From an uncultured Clostridium sp. (GTDB taxonomy: Bacteria; Bacillota; Clostridia; TANB77; CAG-508), in NCBI GenBank assembly GCA_900556345.1, contig USOM01000010.1:1-11672 (forward strand): DNA of 11,672 nt, read 5' to 3'. Positions 6,154 through 11,672 of the stretch are shown one piece after another. Under the pieces are notes generated by a model, which saw only the letters and a program-made list of their open reading frames with translations, was not told the origin of the DNA and ran no database searches. Position numbers and translations under genes: made by a program. The number at the start of each line of letters is the position of its first letter. Position 1 is the stretch's first letter.

Positions 6154-6275
6154 CCCAATTGGACCGGTTCTTTTTGTGCCAGTGACCCATTTGGACCGGT
6201 TCTTTTTGGGTTGAAGTTTATTGAATAATTTAAATAATAAAAATAATCCCAAAAAGAACCGGTCCAAATGGGTCA
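6151..6275. repeat. Repeat cluster at the clpC / CDF junction
   Basis: Three units: 6151-6175 and 6183-6210 in tandem on the plus strand, and 6248-6275 inverted. The second and third are a perfect 28-bp inverted repeat around a 37-base AT-rich loop, able to act as a hairpin between the two converging genes. Each unit starts with TGACCCA(T/A)TTGG and continues ACCGGTTCTTTTT. The TGA of the first unit is the clpC stop codon and the TGA of the third is the stop codon of the CDF gene. GCCAGT also precedes the TGACCC of the second unit and, with two extra bases, of the third. Confidence 0.9.
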
Positions 6276-7136
6276 AACTGGCTCAACATGCACAATAGTT
6301 TTATAAACATTATCAAGTTTACTAACACTCATTTCAACACTATCAGCAAGAGAATGGCTATCAAAAGTAGACATATTACCATCAACACAAATTACAATAA
6401 CGATTACATAATTATACCCAACTGGAGAAGAGCTAATACTTTGAACTTTTTTGATATCTTGATAGGAATTTACAATATCTAAAATTAAATCCTTGGTTTT
6501 GGTATCAACAGAAATATCCATTAAAACATTATAGCTTTCAATAAAGAAGGTAAAACCAGTAAATCCGATCCAAATGGAAATTCCTATACCTGTTAAACTA
6601 TCGAACCAATAAATTCCTTTTAAGGTAAGCAAAACAGAAATAAGAGTAAATGTTGTTACAATACAGTCATTTCTATGGTCATTCATATTAGCTTTAAGTA
6701 GAATATTGTCATATTTTTTGACAACTGTTTTGGTGTATAAATACAAGAAAAGTTTTACAACTATAGTAATAAAGCAAGTTATAACAAGAAGCCAAGAAAA
6801 TTTTAATTCACTTCCAAATATAAGAGTTTTTATTGAGTCATATAATAGTTTAAAACTAACTATAATCATTGATATTCCAATAAACATAGAAAATATGTAT
6901 TCAGCTTTTCCGTGACCGAAATTATGATCATCATCTTTAGGAGCACTTGAAATTTTATTTCCAATAAATGTCATAAGTGATGCAAAAATATCGCCTGCAG
7001 AGTTTATACTATCTGCAATCATAGCTTGACTCTTAGTCCAAAAACCAATTGTACCTTTTATAATTAATAAAAATATATTACCTAAAATACCTAAAATTCC
7101 CACTTTTTTAGTTTGGGAGAAACGATTATCATCCAT
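6273..7136 (-). CDS. Cation diffusion facilitator, probably manganese exporter type
   Basis: 287 aa inner-membrane proton-coupled divalent metal exporter. Six membrane helices can be followed (about 12-32, 38-58, 80-100, 115-135, 158-178, 180-200), then a cytoplasmic ferredoxin-like domain (about 208-287). The metal tetrad normally formed by two residues in helix 2 and two in helix 5 reads N45/D49 (ADSINSAGD) and D153/D157 (NDHRND). Zinc carriers such as YiiP have D-D and H-D; the N-D/D-D pattern is, as I recall it, that of manganese exporters such as streptococcal MntE. The HGKAE element (75-79) after helix 2 is conserved in CDF proteins. ATG 7136 has AAAGGACGG about 8 bases upstream. It is a single-gene unit converging on clpC, with its own promoter at 7183-7211; I see no manganese riboswitch in the short leader. 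Confidence 0.9.
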   Translation of the reverse strand: MDDNRFSQTKKVGILGILGNIFLLIIKGTIGFWTKSQAMIADSINSAGDIFASLMTFIGNKISSAPKDDDHNFGHGKAEYIFSMFIGISMIIVSFKLLYDSIKTLIFGSELKFSWLLVITCFITIVVKLFLYLYTKTVVKKYDNILLKANMNDHRNDCIVTTFTLISVLLTLKGIYWFDSLTGIGISIWIGFTGFTFFIESYNVLMDISVDTKTKDLILDIVNSYQDIKKVQSISSSPVGYNYVIVIVICVDGNMSTFDSHSLADSVEMSVSKLDNVYKTIVHVEPV

Positions 7137-7182
7137 TTTTTATCCGTCCTTTTTATATAAAATTTATGAAAATATAACCTCA

Positions 7183-7211
7183 AGTATATCATATTTTAAG
7201 AAAAATGTTAA
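7183..7211 (-). promoter_or_regulatory. Promoter of the CDF exporter gene
   Basis: On the minus strand TTAACA (7211-7206) and TATACT (7188-7183) are 17 bp apart, each matching 5 of 6 consensus bases. The transcript would start near 7176, giving a leader of about 40 bases. Confidence 0.65.
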
Positions 7212-7225
7212 GAAAAAATATAAAA

Positions 7226-7269
7226 ATTACAAAAATATTACTTAAATATTACAAAAATATTACAAAAAG
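7226..7269. repeat. Four tandem 11-bp A-tract repeats
   Basis: ATTACAAAAAT (7226-7236), ATTACTTAAAT (7237-7247), ATTACAAAAAT (7248-7258) and ATTACAAAAAG (7259-7269) follow each other without gaps. The unit is close to one helical turn, so the A-tracts lie on one face of the DNA. The array ends directly at the -35 box of the promoter for the 7336-7671 gene and lies between two divergent promoters. Confidence 0.85.
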
Positions 7270-7270
7270 G

Positions 7271-7299
7271 TTGCAATTTCTTTACAAAGGTGATATAAT
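7271..7299 (+). promoter_or_regulatory. Promoter of the orphan membrane-anchored gene
   Basis: TTGCAA (7271-7276), 17 bp, then TATAAT (7294-7299) preceded by TG one base before (extended -10, 7291-7292). The -35 is weak (4/6), which fits dependence on the extended -10 and possibly on the upstream A-tract array. Confidence 0.75.
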
Positions 7300-7335
7300 A
7301 TATGTGTACAAAGGAAATTTTGTGAGGTGATTAAG

Positions 7336-7671
7336 ATGAAAGGTATTGGAATTTTAATATATATTTTAATATTTATAATAGTAGGATTAATAGGATATGC
7401 AATTGTGCAAATAAAAACATTTGGAATGAATGTAAAAGATTTTTGGAGCTTTATAGAAGCAAACCAAACTTTAGATAGATTATACGTTTTTTCAAAAAAA
7501 TATGAAAAATTAAGTGTACAAGAACAATTAATATACTTAAAAGAAGCAGAAGAAATATTTAACGCTTTTGACAAAGTGCCTAATGCATTATGGGAAGATG
7601 AATATGAAAAATATAACACAGTACTAGAAAAGTACAAAGATATCAAAATGCTAAGATGGGCAAATAATTAA
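7336..7671 (+). CDS. Orphan protein with one N-terminal membrane helix, 111 aa
   Basis: I do not recognise the family. Residues about 3-26 (IGILIYILIFIIVGLIGYAI) form a single membrane helix with no obvious signal-peptidase site, so it is probably an anchored protein. The remaining ~85 residues are charged and look helical, with FWSFIEANQTLDRLYVF, then LIYLKEAEEIFNAFDKVP, then a Tyr/Glu/Lys-rich end (ALWEDEYEKYNTVLEKYKDI). No cysteines and no enzyme motif are present. ATG 7336 is preferred because GAGGTGA (7325-7330) precedes it by 5 bases; the in-frame GTG at 7327 lies within that site. It has its own promoter with upstream 11-bp repeats and its own terminator, so it is monocistronic. Expressed in the opposite direction to the CDF exporter; no functional link is shown. 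Confidence 0.75.
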   Translation: MKGIGILIYILIFIIVGLIGYAIVQIKTFGMNVKDFWSFIEANQTLDRLYVFSKKYEKLSVQEQLIYLKEAEEIFNAFDKVPNALWEDEYEKYNTVLEKYKDIKMLRWANN

Positions 7672-7707
7672 TTTAGCTTAACATAATAATTCCTAAATAT
7701 ATAGATG

Positions 7708-7740
7708 ATGGCTAGGTCATAAGACTTAGCTATTTTTTTA
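7708..7740 (+). terminator. Intrinsic terminator after the orphan membrane gene
   Basis: An 11-bp stem with two G-T wobbles (7708-7718 with 7723-7733) has a four-base loop ATAA and runs into TTTTTTT (7733-7739). It lies about 40 bases after the stop codon at 7671. Confidence 0.88.
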
Positions 7741-7751
7741 TGAAATTTTCA

Positions 7752-7780
7752 TTGACAAAAATAAACATTTGTTCTATAAT
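7752..7780 (+). promoter_or_regulatory. Consensus promoter of the nucleotidyltransferase gene
   Basis: TTGACA (7752-7757), 17 bp, TATAAT (7775-7780): both boxes perfect. Predicted start near 7787, about 50 bases before the TTG start codon at 7838. Confidence 0.85.
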
Positions 7781-7837
7781 CTTTGAAGGATAAATAATAA
7801 AATTTATAAATAGATAAAAGAGATAGGAGCAAATAAA

Positions 7838-8299
7838 TTGAAAAAAATAGGATTTACAATAGGCAAATATGCACCATATCATATAGGTCATAAATTTTTA
7901 ATAGAAACAGCAGTAAAAAATATGGATGAATTTTATGTTGTAGTTTATGATACACCAGAGTTAAATATAAAAATGGAAGATAAAATTAAATGGATACAAA
8001 GAGATTTTCCAAATGTGAAAATTTTAAAAGCTTACAATAGTCCTAAGCAATATGGTTTGGATGGAGAAAGTGTAAAAATTCAGATGGAATATTTGTGTAA
8101 AATAATTGGAGAAGTCAAAGTTACACATTTTTATAGTAGCGAGGATTATGGAAAATGTGTTGCAGAATATCTGGGAATTCAAAATGTTGTGGTGGATAAG
8201 GAAAGAAAGATTTTTAATGTGAGGGCAAGTGATATAAGAAATGATGTAGAGAAGTTTAAGATGTATTTGAATGATGAGGTTTATAGAGATTTGAAGTAA
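7838..8299 (+). CDS. NadR-like nucleotidyltransferase (stand-alone adenylyltransferase domain)
   Basis: 153 aa cytoplasmic enzyme of the HxGH nucleotidyltransferase superfamily, which joins a nucleoside triphosphate to a phosphorylated substrate with release of pyrophosphate. The N-terminus shows the nucleotide-binding signature GKYAPYHIGH with H15 and H18; the C-terminal RASDIRND (near 128-135) corresponds to the SxxxxR triphosphate-binding motif. The spacing and the FNVRASDIRND / MYLNDEVYRDL ending resemble the NMN adenylyltransferase domain of NadR, so NAD synthesis or salvage is the best guess; neither the DNA-binding nor the ribosylnicotinamide-kinase domain of NadR is present. Other HxGH substrates cannot be excluded. 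The start is TTG 7838, set by AGGAG (7825-7829) eight bases upstream; no ATG lies nearby in frame that keeps the HIGH motif. Monocistronic, with a perfect promoter and a terminator shared with asnB. Confidence 0.8.
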   Translation: MKKIGFTIGKYAPYHIGHKFLIETAVKNMDEFYVVVYDTPELNIKMEDKIKWIQRDFPNVKILKAYNSPKQYGLDGESVKIQMEYLCKIIGEVKVTHFYSSEDYGKCVAEYLGIQNVVVDKERKIFNVRASDIRNDVEKFKMYLNDEVYRDLK

Positions 8300-8327
8300 A
8301 AAAATTGTTAAAAAACTAAAAGCGAAA

Positions 8328-8363
8328 GTAAATAGAGGCTATATAAAAAAGCCTCTATTTTAC
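8328..8363. terminator. Bidirectional terminator between the nucleotidyltransferase gene and asnB
   Basis: A perfect 10-bp stem (8330-8339 with 8351-8360), extended by two pairs past a bulged T, encloses an 11-base A-rich loop. On the plus strand it runs into TTTTA; on the minus strand it follows the asnB stop codon at 8364 directly and T-rich sequence comes after. Confidence 0.75.
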
Positions 8364-10211
8364 CTATAATTCAATCCTAGGTGCATACTCCTCAAGCCAC
8401 ATATCAACCTGACACAAATAAGCCATAAGTTGAGGACCAGTCATCAATTGCCCAAACCAAGGACGAGTAAAAGCTTTACCATCAGTATTCAAAATATCCA
8501 AAATAAAATCACGATTAAGCAAATAATTAATAGGTCTAGAGCTATCTTTCATAATATTAGTTAGCATTTCCTTAATAACCGCTAAATAAGTAGGGTTAAA
8601 AGTCTTAGGATAAGGAGATTTTTTTCTATCTACGATTTCATCAGGTAAAACACCTTTCATAATATGTCTTAAAATCCCTTTTTCTCTGCCTTTGTAAGCT
8701 TTCATTTCCCAAGGCACATTATACATATACTGAGCTAATCTGTAATCACAAAAAGGAACACGAACTTCAAAGCCATTTGCCATACTCATTCTATCTGCAC
8801 GTTCTAAAAGAGTTTGCATAAACCACGTGATTGTAAGATAAGAAATTTTACGTTTTTCAGCGGTATCGAATGAATCTGTATCTAAAATTTCAACATTAGA
8901 TAAACTTTGATTATATCTAAAATCTATATAATCTTTCAAATTTATTTTAGAAGAAATAGAAGGATTCAAAAGTTTAGTTCGTTCTTGTATTGCAATAGAC
9001 CAAGGAAAAGTACCAGAATTTAGGCTATCTTCACGGAAGAACCAAGGATATCCGCCAAATATTTCATCTGCACATTCGCCCATTAAGGTAACGGTTTTTT
9101 CTTTTTTTACTTCCTTGCAAAATAGATATAGAGAAGAATCCACATCTGCCATACCAGGCATATCACGGGCAAGCATTGCTTCTTTTAAGCTTGATGCAAG
9201 CTCTGGGGTATCTAGCATTACAGTATGATGTTTTGAATAAGTAGTTTTATTCATTAAGTCTATATAATAATTGTCCGAATTGGGCTGAAAATCGGATTTA
9301 ACGAAGTTTTTATCATTATCTACATAATCTACCGAATAAGTGTCTAATGGCGCCATATCTTGTTCTTGCATATAATCAGAGGTGAATTTGGTAATTATAC
9401 TTGAGTCTAATCCTCCTGATAAAAATGTGCAAATTGGCATATCTGAAACTAGTTGTCTTGAAATGGCATCTTTTAATAAAGAATCTAAATGGTTACAGGT
9501 TTCATCAAAATCCTCTAAGTGATGCTTAGATTCTAGTTTCCAATATTGTTCAATATGAAGTCCAGACTTATTATATACTGCAAAATGAGCAGGTTTAATT
9601 TCAAAGATATCCTTGTAGACTGTAAAACCAGGAGTGTGGCTAGGACCAATTCCAAACAATTCAGATATTCCTTGTGAGTCCATAATTTTCTCAAAATGAG
9701 GATATTTAAAAATAGCTTTTAACTCAGAGGCAAATATAAGTCCACCATCAAATTCAGTATAAAATAAAGGTTTAACCCCAAAATGATCTCTTGCCATAAA
9801 AAGTTCTTGGGTTTTTGTATTCCAAATAGCAAAACTAAAAATTCCATTTAGATGATTTACAACATCTTTTCCATAATGTATGTAGCTTTTTAAAAGAATT
9901 TCTGTATCGCAGTGCCCATAAAATGTAAATCCATTTTCAGTTAAGGTTTTCCTTAGTTCTTTTGTATTATAAATTTGACCATTATAAACAATTACATATT
10001 CACCTTGATTAAAACGTTGAATCATAGGCTGTTTTCCACCTTGAGGGTCAATAACAATAAGCCTTTTATGACCAAGGGCAACATTATTATTTAGGTAAAG
10101 ACCTTCTTCATCAGGGCCACGATTACTTAAAGTTTGTGTCATAGTATTTATAACATTTTTCTTATTAGGTAATTCCTTTTTATAATTTACAAAACCAACA
10201 ATTCCACACAT
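8364..10211 (-). CDS. asnB: Asparagine synthase (glutamine-hydrolysing)
   Basis: 615 aa, typical for AsnB. The enzyme makes asparagine from aspartate, ATP and glutamine in the cytoplasm. The N-terminal class II glutaminase begins MCGIVGF; Cys2 becomes the nucleophile after Met removal, which fixes the start at 10211 rather than an in-frame ATG six codons upstream. RGPD (31-34), R50, YNGQIYN (76-82) and D102 complete the glutamine site. The synthetase domain has the PP-loop SGGLDSS (265-271), GECADEIFGGYPWF, and RVPFCDYRLAQYM near the end. AAAGGA lies about 8 bases before the start codon. The gene stands alone with its own promoter, converging on the nucleotidyltransferase gene and diverging from rpmF. 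No T-box or other amino-acid-responsive leader is visible in the short region upstream. Confidence 0.96.
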   Translation of the reverse strand: MCGIVGFVNYKKELPNKKNVINTMTQTLSNRGPDEEGLYLNNNVALGHKRLIVIDPQGGKQPMIQRFNQGEYVIVYNGQIYNTKELRKTLTENGFTFYGHCDTEILLKSYIHYGKDVVNHLNGIFSFAIWNTKTQELFMARDHFGVKPLFYTEFDGGLIFASELKAIFKYPHFEKIMDSQGISELFGIGPSHTPGFTVYKDIFEIKPAHFAVYNKSGLHIEQYWKLESKHHLEDFDETCNHLDSLLKDAISRQLVSDMPICTFLSGGLDSSIITKFTSDYMQEQDMAPLDTYSVDYVDNDKNFVKSDFQPNSDNYYIDLMNKTTYSKHHTVMLDTPELASSLKEAMLARDMPGMADVDSSLYLFCKEVKKEKTVTLMGECADEIFGGYPWFFREDSLNSGTFPWSIAIQERTKLLNPSISSKINLKDYIDFRYNQSLSNVEILDTDSFDTAEKRKISYLTITWFMQTLLERADRMSMANGFEVRVPFCDYRLAQYMYNVPWEMKAYKGREKGILRHIMKGVLPDEIVDRKKSPYPKTFNPTYLAVIKEMLTNIMKDSSRPINYLLNRDFILDILNTDGKAFTRPWFGQLMTGPQLMAYLCQVDMWLEEYAPRIEL

Positions 10212-10252
10212 AAAACTTATCCTTTCCACATAATAAAAATTTATTCAATATC

Positions 10253-10282
10253 AGTATATGAAAGGGTTTCAAAAAATGTGAA
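10253..10282 (-). promoter_or_regulatory. Candidate promoter of asnB
   Basis: On the minus strand TTCACA (10282-10277) and TATACT (10258-10253) each match 5 of 6 consensus bases, 18 bp apart. Predicted start near 10246, leaving about 35 bases of leader. Confidence 0.6.
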
Positions 10283-10301
10283 AATAAATTGGCTACAATA
10301 G

Positions 10302-10330
10302 TTGACAAATACGAAAAAAAAATGTATAAT
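10302..10330 (+). promoter_or_regulatory. Consensus promoter of rpmF-secG
   Basis: TTGACA (10302-10307), 17 bp, TATAAT (10325-10330): both perfect. It lies back to back with the asnB promoter; the two -35 boxes are 19 bp apart. A leader of about 65 bases precedes the rpmF ribosome binding site. Confidence 0.88.
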
Positions 10331-10401
10331 CTTATGGTATTGATAAAAGTGAAAATATGGTATAACACATATATATCGATTAACAAGAGGAGGGAATAAA
10401 A

Positions 10402-10590
10402 ATGGCACAACCAAAAAGAAGATGGTCAAAAGCTAGAACACATAGCAAAAGATCAACATGGAAATTAGAAGCACCAAAATTTGCAAAATGCTCAAATTGT
10501 GGTGAACCAGTATTACCACACACATTATGTTCAAACTGTGGATACTATGATGGAAAACAAATCGTAGTAAAAAAAGATAATAATGAATAA
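10402..10590 (+). CDS. rpmF: Ribosomal protein L32 (bL32), zinc-ribbon form
   Basis: 62 aa, normal length for bL32, a small basic protein of the large ribosomal subunit. The start MAQPKRRWSKARTHSKRSTW is the family signature (usually MAVPKRRxSK). The zinc ribbon is complete: C30xxC33 and C43xxC46, so this is the zinc-binding version rather than the cysteine-free form that some bacteria induce under zinc limitation. ATG 10402 has a strong GAGGAGGG (10387-10394) upstream. The usual upstream neighbour of rpmF (a YceD/DUF177 gene) is absent; instead a perfect promoter precedes it and secG follows after 24 bases, so the two form a small operon for ribosome and secretion functions. Confidence 0.96.
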   Translation: MAQPKRRWSKARTHSKRSTWKLEAPKFAKCSNCGEPVLPHTLCSNCGYYDGKQIVVKKDNNE

Positions 10591-10614
10591 TAATCCATCA
10601 GGGAGGAAAAATAA

Positions 10615-10863
10615 ATGCAAATAGTAAAAGGTATAGTTATAGGAATTTATTTTATAGTTTGTTTAGCTTTAGTAATCCTTGCAATGGTACAATCTAAAGA
10701 AGATGCAGGTTTATCATCAACAATAACTGGAACTTCTGCAAATAACTTCTTTGAGAAAAATAAAGGTAATACCAAAGAAGGAAAACAGAAAAAGTGGACA
10801 GTTATTTTGGGTATTATACTTGTAGTACTTTGCATTGTTTTAGGAGCTATATATTCAATTTAA
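10615..10863 (+). CDS. secG: SecG, subunit of the SecYEG translocase
   Basis: 82 aa, the usual length of Firmicute SecG, a small membrane subunit that assists SecA-driven protein export through SecYE. Two membrane helices are visible: about residues 4-25 (VKGIVIGIYFIVCLALVILA) and 60-81 (KWTVILGIILVVLCIVLGAI). Between them is the typical SecG connection MVQSKEDAGLSSTITG followed by a short polar stretch (NNFFEKNKGNTKEGKQKK), more lysine-rich than in many relatives. GGGAGG (10601-10606) lies 8 bases before the ATG. It follows rpmF by 24 bases and is followed by a terminator; the common downstream partners rnr and smpB are not here. Confidence 0.9.
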   Translation: MQIVKGIVIGIYFIVCLALVILAMVQSKEDAGLSSTITGTSANNFFEKNKGNTKEGKQKKWTVILGIILVVLCIVLGAIYSI

Positions 10864-10874
10864 CAATGAGAATT

Positions 10875-10904
10875 AAAGAGTAGTTTGAAGGCTATTCTTT
10901 TTTT
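10875..10904 (+). terminator. Intrinsic terminator of rpmF-secG
   Basis: AAAGAGTAG (10875-10883) pairs with CTATTCTTT (10892-10900), one G-T wobble, 8-base loop, running into a T tract to 10904. It begins 12 bases after the secG stop codon. Confidence 0.85.
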
Positions 10905-10977
10905 GTTGGGAAAAATTTGTTGAAAAAGTACGTTATTTTTGGTTTTGTGTAAAATACACATTGAACTATTTTTGATT

Positions 10978-11007
10978 TTGAAATCTAATAATTATTAGAT
11001 ATATGAT
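10978..11007 (+). promoter_or_regulatory. Promoter with a perfect palindrome filling its spacer
   Basis: TTGAAA (10978-10983) and TATGAT (11002-11007) are 18 bp apart, each 5/6. The spacer is occupied by the perfect 18-bp palindrome ATCTAATAATTATTAGAT (10983-11000), a position where a dimeric repressor would block RNA polymerase. It would produce a leader of about 105 bases before the ATPase gene. Promoter and operator roles are inferred. Confidence 0.5.
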
Positions 11008-11021
11008 ACCATTATAAAAAC

Positions 11022-11073
11022 GAGCAAAAACCACAGAAAAGTAGGAAGTTTTTGCTCATTTGAGCAAAAACTT
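11022..11073. repeat. GAGCAAAAAC element in three copies, alternating orientation
   Basis: GAGCAAAAAC occurs at 11022-11031 and 11062-11071, and its reverse complement at 11048-11057. The middle copy can pair with either neighbour: a 10-bp stem with the first, or a 13-bp stem with the last (11046-11058 with 11061-11073, two-base loop). The two folds exclude each other. The right arm overlaps a possible -35 box. Confidence 0.8.
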
Positions 11074-11100
11074 GACAAAAATAAAAAAAAGATTTAATAT
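11072..11100 (+). promoter_or_regulatory. Second candidate promoter of the ATPase gene
   Basis: TTGACA (11072-11077, perfect), 17 bp, TAATAT (11095-11100, 4/6). It would start transcription only about 12 bases before the start codon, giving an almost leaderless message. Its -35 overlaps the right arm of the 11046-11073 palindrome. Confidence 0.4.
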
Positions 11101-11118
11101 ATAATTAGGGTGATGAAA

Positions 11119-11672
11119 ATGAAAAAAAGAATTATATATCGTGAAGAATATATGAATAAACTTAAAGCATATAAAGATAAACAAATAATAAAGGTAATAA
11201 CAGGAATAAGACGTTCAGGAAAATCCACTATATTAAATGAATTTAAAAAAGAATTAATTGATGAAGGAATACTGGAAAAAAATATAATATCAATAAACTT
11301 TGAAGATAATAGCAATAGGGAATTATTAGATTTCCAAAAACTACATGATTATATTATAGAAAAAACAGATAAAGAATGTATGAATTATATTTTTTTAGAT
11401 GAAATACAAAATGTAACTGAGTTCCAAAAATGTATAGACAGCTTATTATTAAGAGATTATTTAGACATATATATAACAGGTTCAAATTCATATATGTTAT
11501 CAGGTGAACTTGCAACATATTTAACTGGTAGATATATTCAAATACATATATTACCACTATCGTTTAAGGAATACATAAGTTATTATGGAGAAGAAGATGA
11601 ATTAAAAAAATATAATGAATATAGTATGTATGGAGGATTTCCATATCTTATAAATTTAGAAAATTCCAATGA
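11119..11672 (+). CDS. AAA ATPase, AAA_14/DUF4143-type, 5' part
   Basis: The frame runs off the window; 184 codons are visible. The N-terminus has the family-type Walker A GIRRSGKST (29-37), Walker B YIFLDE (90-95) followed by IQNV, and a sensor-1 region YITGSNSYML (118-127) followed by YLTGRYIQIHILPLSFKEY, all characteristic of the large group of bacterial and archaeal ATPases that carry a C-terminal DUF4143 domain. That C-terminal domain would lie beyond the window. These proteins are common in gut Firmicutes; their cellular role is not established. ATG 11119 fits AGGGTGA (11107-11113) at 5 bases spacing; the in-frame ATG at 11113 is possible but overlaps the site. It is preceded by palindromic elements that suggest regulation. 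Confidence 0.85.
   Translation, partial: MKKRIIYREEYMNKLKAYKDKQIIKVITGIRRSGKSTILNEFKKELIDEGILEKNIISINFEDNSNRELLDFQKLHDYIIEKTDKECMNYIFLDEIQNVTEFQKCIDSLLLRDYLDIYITGSNSYMLSGELATYLTGRYIQIHILPLSFKEYISYYGEEDELKKYNEYSMYGGFPYLINLENSN

Noticed and set aside
7137..7182. Manganese (yybP-ykoY) riboswitch before the CDF gene
   Set aside because: The leader is only about 40 bases and shows none of the paired structure such a riboswitch needs.
7260..7646. Minus-strand open frame of 128 codons opposite the orphan membrane gene
   Set aside because: No ribosome binding site or promoter; composition is that of antisense AT-rich sequence, and the plus-strand gene has a full set of signals.
10212..10229. AsnB start six codons upstream
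   Set aside because: The enzyme needs Cys directly after the initiator Met; the start at 10211 gives MCGIVGF and has AAAGGA upstream, which lies inside the longer version.
10212..10252. T-box or amino-acid attenuator before asnB
   Set aside because: The space between promoter and start codon is too short and contains no terminator-type stem.
1..11672. CRISPR array, tRNA, rRNA or complete insertion sequence
   Set aside because: No regularly spaced direct repeats with unique spacers, no cloverleaf or rRNA-like sequence, and no transposase gene were found; the only repeats are the short elements listed.

Overview
The window looks like a chromosomal segment of a low-GC, Gram-positive Firmicute, most likely a member of the Clostridia. 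Supporting signs are the very AT-rich, A-rich coding style, strong AGGAGG-type ribosome binding sites, TTGACA/TATAAT promoters, an LPxTG-type surface protein, the ctsR-mcsA-mcsB-clpC stress operon, and a zinc-ribbon form of ribosomal protein L32. No species can be named from sequence alone.

Layout. Bases 1-750 are the 3' end of a surface protein with a Cna-B/SpaA-like fold and an adhesin-like repeat; it ends in LPLTG plus one residue. After a hairpin terminator comes a 55-codon orphan gene (869-1036). The class III heat-shock locus follows: a consensus sigma-A promoter (1114-1142), a textbook CtsR operator (1152-1168), ctsR, mcsA and mcsB. Next is an unexpected small membrane-protein gene on the opposite strand (3411-3575) with its own promoter and terminator, and then clpC. 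A manganese-type cation diffusion facilitator gene converges on clpC (6273-7136, minus). Diverging from it is an orphan membrane-anchored protein (7336-7671). Then come a NadR-like nucleotidyltransferase (7838-8299), asnB on the minus strand (8364-10211), a short rpmF-secG unit (10402-10863), and the 5' part of a GxRRxGKST-type AAA ATPase of the AAA_14/DUF4143 kind (11119 to the window end).

How it fits together. CtsR represses its own operon; McsA and McsB normally act as adaptor and arginine kinase that mark proteins for the ClpC unfoldase working with ClpP. The McsB here has an intact length and fold pattern but has lost almost every recognisable catalytic residue of the phosphagen-kinase family, while ClpC keeps the two N-domain glutamates that bind phospho-arginine. 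This is the strongest biological oddity in the window.

A family of short repeats with the core GGTTCTTTTT / AAAAAGAACC occurs at three places in the stress locus: the ctsR leader, the ctsR-mcsA gap, and the clpC/CDF junction, where the stop codons of both converging genes lie in repeat copies. Other unexplained structures are GC-rich inverted repeats flanking the small antisense gene, four 11-bp tandem repeats upstream of the orphan membrane gene, and two palindromic elements upstream of the terminal ATPase gene. No rRNA, tRNA, CRISPR array, riboswitch or complete transposon was seen.
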